Below the pieces are notes generated by a model. The model saw only the letters and a program-made list of their open reading frames with translations. It made no database searches and had not been told where the DNA came from. Below are positions 44,666-52,825 of a stretch of DNA of 64,000 nucleotides, one piece after another. Source of the stretch: Brevibacillus agri. Its GTDB lineage: Bacteria; Bacillota; Bacilli; Brevibacillales; Brevibacillaceae. Made by a program: the position numbers and the translations under genes. The first letter of the stretch is position 1. Each line of letters starts with the position of its first letter. The DNA lies in assembly GCF_004117055.1 (NCBI RefSeq), contig NZ_CP026363.1, positions 1,217,001-1,281,000 on the forward strand, in the 5' to 3' direction.

Positions 44666-46040
44666 ATCCAGGCTGCAACGGATGAAGGGGCACATGTCGC
44701 TGGACGCAGGCAAGGTGGCGAACGAGCCTGCCGCGGCAGGAGAGCAGGCCGAGCAGCCGGCCGGACATTCGGCAGGACAGCCGTCGGAACAGCCCGCGCC
44801 TATGCCGTCCGAACCCGAAAAACCGCCCATTCCCTTTGCGGACAGATGGCAGTCCTTGCAGGCGGCCCCCTACTTTTGGGACGAAGAGCACGTCATGATT
44901 CGCGAGGTGCGCTACCCGATCAGCCAGCGGCACGGCGCCTACAGCTTTGCCCAGTTGCACGAGGCAATCGCTATCTGGGAGGCGTCCGGCAGGGAGCATC
45001 CGCTGTCGGCGGCGGGCAGGAAGGCAGAAGAGTTGCTGTTTTTTGACACGGAGACGACCGGGCTGTCCGGTGGAGCGGGCAACGCTGTTTTCCTGCTGGG
45101 CTACAGCCGCCTGGAGGGAGAAGAGGTTGTCGTGCGCCAGCATTTTTTGCCTGCCCCCCATGCGGAAGCGACCTTGTACCAGTCGTTTCTCGCGCAGGCG
45201 GAAAAATCGTCGCATCTCGTAACGTTCAACGGAAAGTCGTTCGACTGGCCGCAGGTGCGGACAAGGCATACGCTGGTGCGCGACCAGGTTCCGGCCTTGC
45301 CTGTCTTTGGTCACCTGGACCTGTTGCACGGTGCGCGCCGACTGTGGAAGGCCGAACTGGAATCGTGCCGCCTTGGAATCATCGAACAGGAAAAGCTGGA
45401 CGTTTTCCGCGAGGACGATTTGCCCGGCTACCTCGCGCCTGTGCGCTACTTCGATTTTTTGCACTCGCAGGACCCTGACGTGATCGCAGGGGTGCTGCGG
45501 CATAACGAGACAGACGTCCTCTCACTCATTACGCTCTACATCCATATGACCCGGCTGCTGACGGATCAGCCCGACGTGGCCGCCTCCCCGGAGGAACGCT
45601 TTGAAATTGCCAGATGGTACGACGCGCTGGGCGACCAGGAAGCAGCGCTGGCAGGCTACCGCTTCGTAGCGGACAGCGGCCATGCCTGGAGCAATCGGGC
45701 AAGGCTTGCCATCGGCCACCTGTACAAAAAGCAGAAGGACTGGCGGCAGGCTTTGCATGTCTGGGAGTCGTGCATGGCATCGTCCGGCTATGTCCCCGAA
45801 GAGGTTTACATCGAGGCCGCCAAGCTGTGCGAGCACCAGCTCGGCGACGCGGAAAAGGCGCTCCGCTATACGCGGCAAGCCTACGAGCAGTGGAAAAAGC
45901 GGGGCACGCTCTTGCGCAACCGTTCCAAGGCCGAGGCGCAGGCGTATCAAAAGCGGATAGTTCGGCTGGAAGCGAAGGTTATGGGTAGTGCCGGGCAGGA
46001 GAGTTTGTTGTCCGGGTTTTTCGATTGGGCGGATGAGTAG
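44655..46040 (+). CDS. mrfB: MrfB/YprB exonuclease
   Basis: 461 residues, ATG 44655 with AGGGGG upstream. A Pro/Ala/Glu-rich linker (about 15-55) precedes an RNase-H-like DEDDh exonuclease fold: FFDTETTGLSGG (Exo I), HLVTFNGKSFDWPQVRTRH (Exo II) and LRHNETDVLSLITLY (Exo III). A TPR-like C-terminal region follows (about 315-440). It is the nuclease partner of MrfA in mitomycin-damage repair. Confidence 0.9.
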   Translation: MSLKSRLQRMKGHMSLDAGKVANEPAAAGEQAEQPAGHSAGQPSEQPAPMPSEPEKPPIPFADRWQSLQAAPYFWDEEHVMIREVRYPISQRHGAYSFAQLHEAIAIWEASGREHPLSAAGRKAEELLFFDTETTGLSGGAGNAVFLLGYSRLEGEEVVVRQHFLPAPHAEATLYQSFLAQAEKSSHLVTFNGKSFDWPQVRTRHTLVRDQVPALPVFGHLDLLHGARRLWKAELESCRLGIIEQEKLDVFREDDLPGYLAPVRYFDFLHSQDPDVIAGVLRHNETDVLSLITLYIHMTRLLTDQPDVAASPEERFEIARWYDALGDQEAALAGYRFVADSGHAWSNRARLAIGHLYKKQKDWRQALHVWESCMASSGYVPEEVYIEAAKLCEHQLGDAEKALRYTRQAYEQWKKRGTLLRNRSKAEAQAYQKRIVRLEAKVMGSAGQESLLSGFFDWADE

Positions 46041-46134
46041 GGCACGGGAAAAAAGATGGGGCTGTCCAAAAAGTCCCAATATGCCAGAGGCACCAAAATG
46101 GCAACATTGGTTTGTCAAGGTTTTTGAAATTCAA

Positions 46135-46180
46135 AAGGGGCATCTCTAAGTCGATACATCGACTTTTGAGACAGCCCCTT
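46135..46180. repeat. 46-bp hairpin element, copy 1 (inverted)
   Basis: The stretch AAGGGGCATCTCTAAGTCG and its near-complement CGACTTTTGAGACAGCCCCTT form a strong hairpin. Its reverse complement matches the hairpin at 47661-47706 at roughly 40 of 46 positions. The outer part GGGGCTGTC also recurs inverted at 46058, so this could be the end of a small IS-derived element. It may double as a terminator for mrfB. Confidence 0.6.
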
Positions 46181-46501
46181 GACCGTTTCGTGCGAAAATC
46201 AGGAGTAATGGTACGAGACTTCCAACGTCTGGCTGTCGAGCCGCTTCAAGTCAACGATGGGCAACTCGCAATTTCTTAAAGCAGATTGTTAACCTCTCGG
46301 CAAGCTCTTCATAGCAAGTTTTCATATTTGAACACGATATATCGGTGTACCCATAGTCGCATATAGTCGTGAAATAATGTAGCCCCCGGCAATCAGGGCT
46401 AGCAAGAAGGGGGGATTTCGGCAACTCAACTTCCACGAAAGTTTTTAAGTAGAATGTGTAGCCTAATTAATGCGTCGCGATACAGCGCGATAGTCGATAA
46501 T
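46181..46501. other. Gene-free AT-rich stretch
   Basis: About 320 bases downstream of the hairpin. Short frames exist but none has a ribosome binding site or recognisable product. Confidence 0.4.
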
Positions 46502-46969
46502 TTAATCGACTAATTTATATACCCATACGGTCCCTTCAACAGATCCTTCAATACTTATACGATATTTAGTAGCCTGCTCAAGATCAGCAAAATAGGCGGT
46601 GTCTCTTCCGTCGCTTAAGTCTACGGTGTCAACAACGAACCAATCTCCTGTATCTTCATCGAATTCTTCGACATGAACTTCGTAAGAATCCCACAAGCCT
46701 GTTGTAGTTGCGTTGGCTTCAACTTTCAATCCACGTTCTCTATAATCTAACACCAGCGTTTTTTTAATTTGAAAGTAACTACGTACCTCAAAATCAGCTG
46801 ACCACTGATATATTTCTGACATCATAGGTTTTACGATGCTTTTCGAGGTGGTTGTTTCTTCTTTGTGGTCTTTTCCACCTTTTGCAAGAGCACCGTCAAC
46901 AGGCATGACAAGGGCAAGTATGGATAGGGTTGTTAAAGTAGCCATCTTTGCTTTTTTGACAAATTTCAT
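46502..46969 (-). CDS. Secreted protein of unknown function
   Basis: 155 residues, ATG 46969 with AAAGGAG upstream on its strand. A signal peptide (1-29, VDGALAKGG near the cut) precedes a Lys/Thr-rich stretch and a compact beta-rich domain (about 50-155; YEVHVEEFDEDTGDWFVVDT). Domain edges suggest a small immunoglobulin- or lectin-like sandwich, but no family was recognised. AT-rich codon use differs from flanking genes. Confidence 0.65.
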   Translation of the reverse strand: MKFVKKAKMATLTTLSILALVMPVDGALAKGGKDHKEETTTSKSIVKPMMSEIYQWSADFEVRSYFQIKKTLVLDYRERGLKVEANATTTGLWDSYEVHVEEFDEDTGDWFVVDTVDLSDGRDTAYFADLEQATKYRISIEGSVEGTVWVYKLVD

Positions 46970-47051
46970 TTAATCCTATCTCCTTTTCAAATAAAATAGT
47001 ATACTAGAATTATATTACAATATTATAAATAAATGGAAGAGGTGGATTTCC

Positions 47052-47507
47052 TTGAGTTCGCAAAAAAATACATCAAATTCCAATATGATGAAAAAAATCA
47101 ATTTAATATTTTTTTCAATTACCGGCATTGCTTTACTGCTTGCATCTCTTGCATACTATTTTTTTTGGTACAATACACCGGAAAATACAATTGAACGTTA
47201 TTTAACTCTAATCAAAAATAAACAAGGCGAGCCAGCATATGAGTATGTTTATAAGAACGCTGATAGCTATTACCCAGAGCGCGAGGATTTTTTACGTTCG
47301 GTTGCGGATTCGAGAATAGTCGATTTTAAAATTGATGAAGCAACTGCAATAAATGATACGGAAACCGAGGTGAAAGTATTAATAAGCTATACTAGTCTGA
47401 AAAACAGCGTCCAGAAAATCATAAGAGAAAAAGAACAAACTTTCATGGTGAAAAAAGTATCAGGCGAGTGGCTAGTAAGCTTAAGAGGACCTGATGGGGA
47501 AAGTTGA
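47052..47507 (+). CDS. Membrane-anchored protein of unknown function
   Basis: 151 residues from TTG 47052, with GAGGTGG 6 bases upstream; ATG 47085 is a possible later start. One membrane helix (about 17-38) is followed by an extracytoplasmic domain with NTIERYLTLIKNKQGEPAYE and EQTFMVKKVSGEWLVSL, resembling small cystatin- or NTF2-like (DUF4878-type) lipoprotein domains. It diverges from the secreted protein gene in an AT-rich islet. Confidence 0.6.
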   Translation: MSSQKNTSNSNMMKKINLIFFSITGIALLLASLAYYFFWYNTPENTIERYLTLIKNKQGEPAYEYVYKNADSYYPEREDFLRSVADSRIVDFKIDEATAINDTETEVKVLISYTSLKNSVQKIIREKEQTFMVKKVSGEWLVSLRGPDGES

Positions 47508-47660
47508 CAAATAGTCCTAAATATAGATAGCTGTAACTCTTGCAAGAAAGTGGTGTATTAAGACGGGGAGAGCATTTCTCGAACAAATCCAGGAATGGGG
47601 GACGAAATGGGGACAAACTTCACTTGTAAATCCAACAATCCACTAAGATACAAACGAGAA

Positions 47661-47706
47661 AAGGGGTTGTCTCAAAAGTCGCTATTTCGACTTCGAGACG
47701 CCCCTT
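47661..47706. repeat. 46-bp hairpin element, copy 2
   Basis: AAGGGGTTGTCTCAAAAGTC pairs with GACTTCGAGACGCCCCTT. It is a close relative of the element at 46135-46180, in the opposite orientation. The two bracket the AT-rich pair of genes. Confidence 0.6.
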
Positions 47707-47792
47707 TTGTCTGTCAGAAACGTTGATATAGCCAAGCTTCCGATTATAAAACACTAGTGGAACCCGTACTTCTTGGACGTCTCCCCTGCCTT

Positions 47793-48365
47793 CTACTTCC
47801 CATACTTCTCCCGATACTCACCAGCCAGCATCGACATCAGAATCGAATCATGATAACGATGATCGTAATAAAGCGCCTGCCGCTGCACTCCCTCCCGCTG
47901 GAAGCCGAGCTTTTCATAAGCGCGTATCGCACGTTCATTGTAAGCGAACACGTTCAGCTCGATGCGGTGCAGGTTGAGAATGCCGAAGCCGTAGTCGAGC
48001 ATCAACAGCAGCGCTTCACTGCCGTACCCTTTGCTCTGATACGCAGGCTGATGGATGGCAATGCGGATGAAAGCGTTGCGGTTGTACGTGTCGATGCCGC
48101 CGATCTGCACGTCGCCGATCAGCTGATCGTTTTCGCACAAGGCGATTGCCAACAGCACGCTGGACGAATCCTGTGCTTTGCTTGCCAGATATTGCGCGAT
48201 TTGCTCGCGGGTGTAGTGCTTTTGCGTTCCTGTCAGTTTGCGCGTTTCCGGGTGGTAGAGCGATTGGTAGTAAAAGTCGACATCGTCCTGTCCGAGCGGG
48301 CGCAGATAGACGCGTTCTCCCTGCAAAAAACGGACGGAAGCATGGTGCTCTCGATGAGTAGACAT
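47793..48365 (-). CDS. GNAT N-acetyltransferase (RimJ/RimL type)
   Basis: 190 residues. The acetyl-CoA site is visible as QPAYQSKGYGSEALLLMLDY and the C-terminal motif as RIELNVFAYNERAIRAYEKL then GFQREG. RimJ/RimL-like enzymes acetylate N-termini, polyamines or antibiotics; the substrate cannot be told here. The start ATG 48365 has GGGAGGACAC upstream on its strand. It diverges from a MocR-type regulator, which is a plausible controller. Confidence 0.85.
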   Translation of the reverse strand: MSTHREHHASVRFLQGERVYLRPLGQDDVDFYYQSLYHPETRKLTGTQKHYTREQIAQYLASKAQDSSSVLLAIALCENDQLIGDVQIGGIDTYNRNAFIRIAIHQPAYQSKGYGSEALLLMLDYGFGILNLHRIELNVFAYNERAIRAYEKLGFQREGVQRQALYYDHRYHDSILMSMLAGEYREKYGK

Positions 48366-48412
48366 CGTTTGTGTCCTCCCTGTCAGATTTCATTTTTCAC
48401 CAGCATAGCGAA

Positions 48413-48426
48413 CAAGTGTATACTTG
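48413..48426. promoter_or_regulatory. Candidate operator in the acetyltransferase-MocR region
   Basis: CAAGTGTATACTTG has 5-bp inverted arms around GTAT and sits in the 100-base divergent region. Binding by the MocR-type protein is a guess from position. Confidence 0.4.
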
Positions 48427-48467
48427 AAAATGCACAGTTTTGCTAAAATCAAAAGGACAGATGACCG

Positions 48468-49895
48468 ATGCTCTTGACGCCCAAATGGGACGAAAACGGA
48501 AACGAACCGCAATACGTGCAACTGTACACGTTCCTCAAAAACGAAATCATTGCAGGCAGGCTGGCAGAAAAAACGCGGCTGCCGTCCGTGCGCAAGCTGG
48601 CAGATGCTCTTGGCTTGAGCACGACGCCTGTGGAAATGGCGTACCAGCAGCTTTTGGCCGAAGGGTTCATCCGAAGCAGGCCGCGCAGCGGCTACTTCGT
48701 GGAGAAGCTGCCTGACCCCGAGCTTACGCCAAAAGGGCAAGGGGTGTCCGAACAGCCCGAATGGAGCAGACCGCTCCTGCGTGACAACCGCAAGTACCGA
48801 TACGATTTTCACATGTCGCAAAACGATTTTTCGCTGTTTCCGCACACGCTCTGGCGGCGGCTGTACAATCAGGTGCTTGGCGGCGAGCGGCAGGAGGAGC
48901 TTTTTTACGGCGATCCGCAGGGCGAGCCGGGATTGCGCCAGCAAATTGCCGATTATGTGCGCAGGTACCGCGGCGTCGTCTGCACGCCGGATCAGATCGT
49001 CATTGGCGCGGACCAGTTTGGGCTGCTGTCGCTGATCTGTCTGATGCTGCGGCCGCAGCTTCAGCGGATCGCGGTGGAAAATCCGGGCTATTTGCTGTAT
49101 GCCAATACGTTTCGCCAGCACGGGTATGAAGTGGTGCCGATCTCGCTTGCAGCAGACGGAATCTGCGTAGACGAGCTGTACGAATCAGGGGTGCGCCTTG
49201 CCGTCATGTCGCCCTCGCACCAATTTCCGCGCGGGATGATTATGCCTGTATCCAAGCGGTTGCAGCTTTTGGACTGGGCGCAAAGCGTCGGCGGCTACAT
49301 CGTCGAGGACGACTACGATGGCGAGTTTCGCTACCACGGCAGGCCGATTCCCGCCCTGCAAGGGCTGTTGCCGCAGACCAATGTCATTTACATGGGCGGC
49401 TTCGCGCAGGTGATGGCTCCGGCGCTCGGCATCTGGTACATGGTGCTGCCGCCTTCCTTGCTGGACGCGTATTTCACCCTGCTGCACGACACGTTGCTGG
49501 AACAATCCGCGTCGCGGCTGCATCAGCGGACGATGGAGATTTTTATGCAAAAAGGCCACCTGGAAAAGCACGTCCGCAAAATGCGCAGCCTGTATCGCAA
49601 AAAGCACGACGCCTTGCTGGCGGCGGTCCATAAGCATTTCGGCGAGCGGGCGTCCGTGATCGGGGCGGATGCGGGCTTTCACGTCTTGCTGCGCGTGTAC
49701 AGCGAGCGCCCGGAGGAAGAGTTGAAGCGGCTGGCGATTCAGGCGGGGATTCGCGCATCGTCTGCGGCTTTTACGTGGCTTACGCCGCCAGCGGAGATGC
49801 CCAAGGAGTTTTTTCTCGGCTTTTCCGGCATTGCGCTCGACCAGATCGAGCCGGGAATTGCGGCTTTGCACCAAGCCTGGTTTGAGGGCAGTTGA
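48468..49895 (+). CDS. MocR/PdxR-family regulator lacking the PLP lysine
   Basis: 475 residues. The N-terminal GntR-type winged helix has TRLPSVRKLADALGLSTTPV and AEGFIRSRPRSGYF. The C-terminal domain is an aminotransferase fold with the usual PHQFPRG-like segment (SPSHQFPRGMIMPVSKR), YIVEDDYDGEFRY and VIYMGGFAQVMAPALG. The last block normally reads GTFSK and carries the Lys that binds pyridoxal phosphate; here residue 314 is Gln, and the downstream Arg-x-Gly has become Gly-x-Trp. It should not form the internal aldimine and may sense another ligand. Start ATG 48468. Confidence 0.85.
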   Translation: MLLTPKWDENGNEPQYVQLYTFLKNEIIAGRLAEKTRLPSVRKLADALGLSTTPVEMAYQQLLAEGFIRSRPRSGYFVEKLPDPELTPKGQGVSEQPEWSRPLLRDNRKYRYDFHMSQNDFSLFPHTLWRRLYNQVLGGERQEELFYGDPQGEPGLRQQIADYVRRYRGVVCTPDQIVIGADQFGLLSLICLMLRPQLQRIAVENPGYLLYANTFRQHGYEVVPISLAADGICVDELYESGVRLAVMSPSHQFPRGMIMPVSKRLQLLDWAQSVGGYIVEDDYDGEFRYHGRPIPALQGLLPQTNVIYMGGFAQVMAPALGIWYMVLPPSLLDAYFTLLHDTLLEQSASRLHQRTMEIFMQKGHLEKHVRKMRSLYRKKHDALLAAVHKHFGERASVIGADAGFHVLLRVYSERPEEELKRLAIQAGIRASSAAFTWLTPPAEMPKEFFLGFSGIALDQIEPGIAALHQAWFEGS

Positions 49896-49994
49896 CATCA
49901 GGGGAGCAGGTGAGTATGCTATTTGTAGCCATAGGAAAATATAGAAAACAAAATATTTTCCTTGTTTTACGAGTGCGAGGGGGTTCACGCGGAA

Positions 49995-50576
49995 ATGCAG
50001 GAGCGAATTTTGCAATGCGCCCAACAGGAGATCGAGACGCGAGGCATTCGCTTTACGATGGCGGATTTGGCTCGGCGGGCGGGGATCAGCACGAAAACGT
50101 TGTACGCGAGCTTTCCTTCCAAAGAGGTGCTCATCGCCAGGCTCATTGCCGACAGCATCGAGGAATTGAAGGCGAGCGAAGACCGGATTTTGCATGATCC
50201 GAACCTGGATTTGACGGAAAAGATGCGCGAGCTGCTGGCATTGGTGCCGAGCGGCTTTGCCCGGACGGATTTGCGCGTCTGGTACGAGTTGAAGCGCTAT
50301 TATCCCGCGCAGTGGAAAATGGTGGAGGAAGTCTACCAGGAAGAGTGGGAGCATGTCCGCGTGCTGCTTGAGCAGGGCGTCGAAGCTGGCGTGTTTCGCC
50401 CGGTTCAGCTTCCGATTTTGATTTTGATGTACACGGGAGCGCTCGATCAACTGATTGACCAGCAATTGTCCGGTCGGCATCAGATGACGATCGGGGAGGC
50501 GCTGGACGCGATGATTGATATTTTGCTCGGCGGCGTATTGGCTGCGCCAGCGACGAGAGGGGAAACGGGAAAATGA
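49995..50576 (+). CDS. TetR-family regulator (YvaF-like)
   Basis: 193 residues from ATG 49995; GAGGGGG lies about 11 bases upstream. The helix-turn-helix reads FTMADLARRAGISTKTLYAS, and the C-terminal domain is helical with LKRYYPAQWKMVEEVYQEEW. Its stop overlaps the start of a small multidrug resistance gene by 4 bases. TetR, SMR and YvaD-like proteins correspond to Bacillus yvaF-yvaE-yvaD, here in the order F-E-D. It probably represses this operon. Confidence 0.85.
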   Translation: MQERILQCAQQEIETRGIRFTMADLARRAGISTKTLYASFPSKEVLIARLIADSIEELKASEDRILHDPNLDLTEKMRELLALVPSGFARTDLRVWYELKRYYPAQWKMVEEVYQEEWEHVRVLLEQGVEAGVFRPVQLPILILMYTGALDQLIDQQLSGRHQMTIGEALDAMIDILLGGVLAAPATRGETGK

Positions 50577-50944
50577 GTTGGGTGTATTTGCTGCTGGCGA
50601 TTTTGCTGGAGGTGGCGGGAACAACTTCGATGAAGCTGTCGGAAGGGCTGAGCAGGCCGATTCCGACTGTGTTGATGTTTGTGTTTTACGTGCTGTGCTT
50701 TTCCTCGCTGAGCCTGGCGCTGAAAGAAATGGAAGTGGGCACCGCGTATGCGATCTGGTCCGGGCTGGGAACGGCGATGATCGCTTTGATCGGCGTCATC
50801 GTCTTCAAGGATGCGTTTACCGTGAAAAAGGTGGTGGCGGTCGCGCTGATTATCGTGGGCTGCGTCCTGCTGAATCTCGGTGACGGCGCCCATGCCCAGC
50901 AGCCTGCAAAAGCGCAGCAAGACGCGGGAATGACGGCCGAATGA
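50573..50944 (+). CDS. Small multidrug resistance transporter (YvaE-like)
   Basis: 123 residues with four membrane helices. The catalytic Glu 13 sits in LLAILLEVAGTTSMKLSEGL, and the SMR signature GTAYAIWSGLGTAMIALIG is intact. The C-terminal tail of about 20 residues is Ala/Gln-rich and unusual in length. SMR proteins export quaternary ammonium compounds by proton exchange as dimers. Its start overlaps the TetR stop and its stop overlaps the next start, 4 bases each. Confidence 0.9.
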   Translation: MSWVYLLLAILLEVAGTTSMKLSEGLSRPIPTVLMFVFYVLCFSSLSLALKEMEVGTAYAIWSGLGTAMIALIGVIVFKDAFTVKKVVAVALIIVGCVLLNLGDGAHAQQPAKAQQDAGMTAE

Positions 50945-51387
50945 GCAGAACTGCGCCCAGGCTGTTCGTGTTTTTCTGGCTGACCGATGTGGCGTTCATC
51001 GTCTATTGGGCGATTGTGTTTCTCCGGCTGTTGCCTGCGGAGTACATGTACCAGGACTACCGCGATCCGAATCTGGTGGCGTGGAATCTGTCCTTTTTTC
51101 CGCTCGACATGCTTGTATCGCTCACGGGCTTCGCGAGCCTCTACTGCTATCGGCGGGGGAGTGAGCGCTGGAAGCCGATAGCACTCGTCTCACTTGTGCT
51201 CACATTTTGCTCCGGCCTGCAGGCGATTGCTTTTTGGGCGTTCAAAGCCGACTTCGACTGGTCGTGGTGGCTGCCGAACCTGTTTTTGCTGATCTACCCG
51301 CTGTTTTTTCTGCCGGAGTTGGTCAGGGCGGCAAGCAGCGGGAAAAAAGGCTTTAAGCCGCAGAATGAAGCGGAAAGGCAGCCATGA
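50941..51387 (+). CDS. yvaD: YvaD-like membrane protein
   Basis: 148 residues with four membrane helices and a basic C-terminal tail. FWLTDVAFIVYWAIVFLRLL, then YRDPNLVAWNLSFFPLDML, match the YvaD (DUF5360) family. In Bacillus it is likewise next to the SMR gene yvaE. Its function is unknown. It overlaps the SMR gene by 4 bases. Confidence 0.82.
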   Translation: MSRTAPRLFVFFWLTDVAFIVYWAIVFLRLLPAEYMYQDYRDPNLVAWNLSFFPLDMLVSLTGFASLYCYRRGSERWKPIALVSLVLTFCSGLQAIAFWAFKADFDWSWWLPNLFLLIYPLFFLPELVRAASSGKKGFKPQNEAERQP

Positions 51388-51422
51388 GCAAAGCCGTTTG
51401 CGACAGGAAAGAAAACGGATTC

Positions 51423-51451
51423 TTGACAGATTTTACGTGTCCACTATATAG
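51423..51451 (+). promoter_or_regulatory. glpF promoter
   Basis: TTGACA at 51423-51428 and TATATA at 51445-51450 with a 16-base spacer (or ATATAG with 17). It lies immediately upstream of the GlpP-type leader. Confidence 0.7.
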
Positions 51452-51455
51452 TAGG

Positions 51456-51551
51456 ACATAAGTTAATAGTGCTGTGGAGATTGGGAGATCAGCTAATATT
51501 TGCAAAAAGAGGGCAGCGCCCTGCGTTTTTGCGAGTATTGGCTTTTTTGTT
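51456..51551 (+). promoter_or_regulatory. GlpP-controlled antiterminator leader of glpF
   Basis: ATAAGTTAATA, GCTGTGGAGA and a second GGAGA are followed by a long terminator stem (GCTAATATTTGCAAAAA with TTTTTGCGAGTATTGGC, then TTTTTT). The same elements precede glpD. In Bacillus, GlpP with glycerol-3-phosphate binds such leaders and prevents termination. The gene for GlpP is in this window. Confidence 0.82.
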
Positions 51552-51586
51552 TTCTCCACAAAAAAACAAAAAGGAGTTGGGTGAAA

Positions 51587-51612
51587 TGTAAGCGCTTTAG
51601 AAAACGGTTTCA
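51587..51612 (+). promoter_or_regulatory. Two overlapping cre-like (CcpA) sites
   Basis: TGTAAGCGCTTTAG (51587-51600) and AGAAAACGGTTTCA (51599-51612) both resemble the CcpA cre consensus; the second differs at one position. They lie between the leader terminator and glpF, where bound CcpA-HPr(Ser-P) would block elongation. Confidence 0.6.
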
Positions 51613-51666
51613 TTGCGATTTTTCGGCTGGTTTACATGGTCGTTTTTCAAAAAAGGGGGTAAGGAC

Positions 51667-52521
51667 ATGTCTGCTTACGTAGGAGAATTGGTCGGGACAA
51701 TGATCCTGATTATTTTGGGGGCAGGGGTATGCGCAGGCCAAAACCTGAAAAAAGCATACTCGCAAAATGGCGGTTGGATCGTCATTACGCTCGGCTGGGG
51801 GCTTGCGGTGGCGTGCGGCGCATACGCGGTAGGCAGCATCAGCGGCGCGCATCTGAATCCCGCGCTCACCATCGCGCTGGCAAGCATCGGGCAGTTTCCG
51901 TGGGAGCAGGTGCCGGGCTACGTGCTCGCGCAATTTGTAGGCGCATTCATGGGCGCGACTTTTGTCTGGATTTTTTACTATCCGCACTGGCGCGAGACGG
52001 ACGACGCAGCAGCAAAATTAGGAATTTTCGCAACCGGACCAGCGATTCCACATACAGTCGCCAACTTGTTCAGTGAAATTTTAGGTACGTTTTTCCTGGT
52101 GCTTGGTCTTCTGGCCATCGGAGCGAATAAATTTGCAGAAGGATTGAATCCGTTTGTCGTCGGCTTCCTGATTGTCGCCATCGGCTTGTCTCTCGGCGGA
52201 ACGACGGGCTATGCGATCAACCCGGCGCGTGACCTCGGGCCGCGAATCGCCCACGCCCTCCTGCCGATTCACGGAAAAGGCCGTTCCAACTGGGGCTATG
52301 CCTGGATTCCGGTCGTCGGGCCGATCATCGGAGCGGTGTGCGGGGCATTTTTCTACAAGTGGACGTTTACCGACCACAGCCTGACCGGAGTAGTGGCTCT
52401 CGCGGTATTCATGGTCATCGCGATGGGAGTCGGGATGGCGAGCAAAAAGACAAATGCTGCCCAAGCGAGCGGCAAAGAACGTCTGGTAACCGATCACGCG
52501 CGTTCGCAATCGCATGGATAG
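51667..52521 (+). CDS. glpF: Glycerol facilitator
   Basis: 284 residues from ATG 51667, with GGGGGTAAGG upstream. Both NPA motifs of aquaglyceroporins are present, ISGAHLNPALTIAL and GYAINPARDLGPRIAH; the Asp after NPAR marks the glycerol-conducting type. Six membrane helices are predicted. A C-terminal tail of about 25 residues (TNAAQASGKERLVTDHARSQ) is longer than usual. It imports glycerol for GlpK. It is separated from glpK by two unrelated AT-rich genes. Confidence 0.92.
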   Translation: MSAYVGELVGTMILIILGAGVCAGQNLKKAYSQNGGWIVITLGWGLAVACGAYAVGSISGAHLNPALTIALASIGQFPWEQVPGYVLAQFVGAFMGATFVWIFYYPHWRETDDAAAKLGIFATGPAIPHTVANLFSEILGTFFLVLGLLAIGANKFAEGLNPFVVGFLIVAIGLSLGGTTGYAINPARDLGPRIAHALLPIHGKGRSNWGYAWIPVVGPIIGAVCGAFFYKWTFTDHSLTGVVALAVFMVIAMGVGMASKKTNAAQASGKERLVTDHARSQSHG

Positions 52522-52773
52522 GCGGCCGCTTTGCCTGATTCCATCCCAATAAATTCCAATAAAGATCAAGTGAAAGATTTACTTTCACCAGAGCGAAAAC
52601 GTCAAGGTGGGCAAATCGAGAAAGACAACCAATCATCATCCGTATTCCAGGAACATAGTAATGGGGCATACCAGACCTAAATGAGGACATCTTTTTAGAC
52701 CGGATAGTTTAGCTGAAGCGCGATTTCTTCAAGGTCATCTTGAATCAGAATAATACGATGCCAAGGACGAAAT
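52522..52773. other. Gene-free spacer after glpF
   Basis: About 250 bases containing one short hairpin (GTGAAAGATTTACTTTCAC near 52570) without a T tail. No gene was recognised. Composition shifts toward AT here, marking the edge of the islet. Confidence 0.4.
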
Positions 52774-52810
52774 AAGAAAACGCTTCTTTATGTATGAGAA
52801 GCGCTTTCTT
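52774..52810. terminator. Bidirectional terminator
   Basis: AAGAAAACGCTTCT pairs with AGAAGCGCTTTCTT, 15 bases past the stop of the minus-strand gene ending at 52826. Confidence 0.7.
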
Positions 52811-52825
52811 AAAGAAAATGAAACC

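Noticed and set aside
46251-46436. 61-codon minus-strand frame in the AT-rich spacer
   Set aside because: No ribosome binding site, hydrophobic pattern or recognisable motif.
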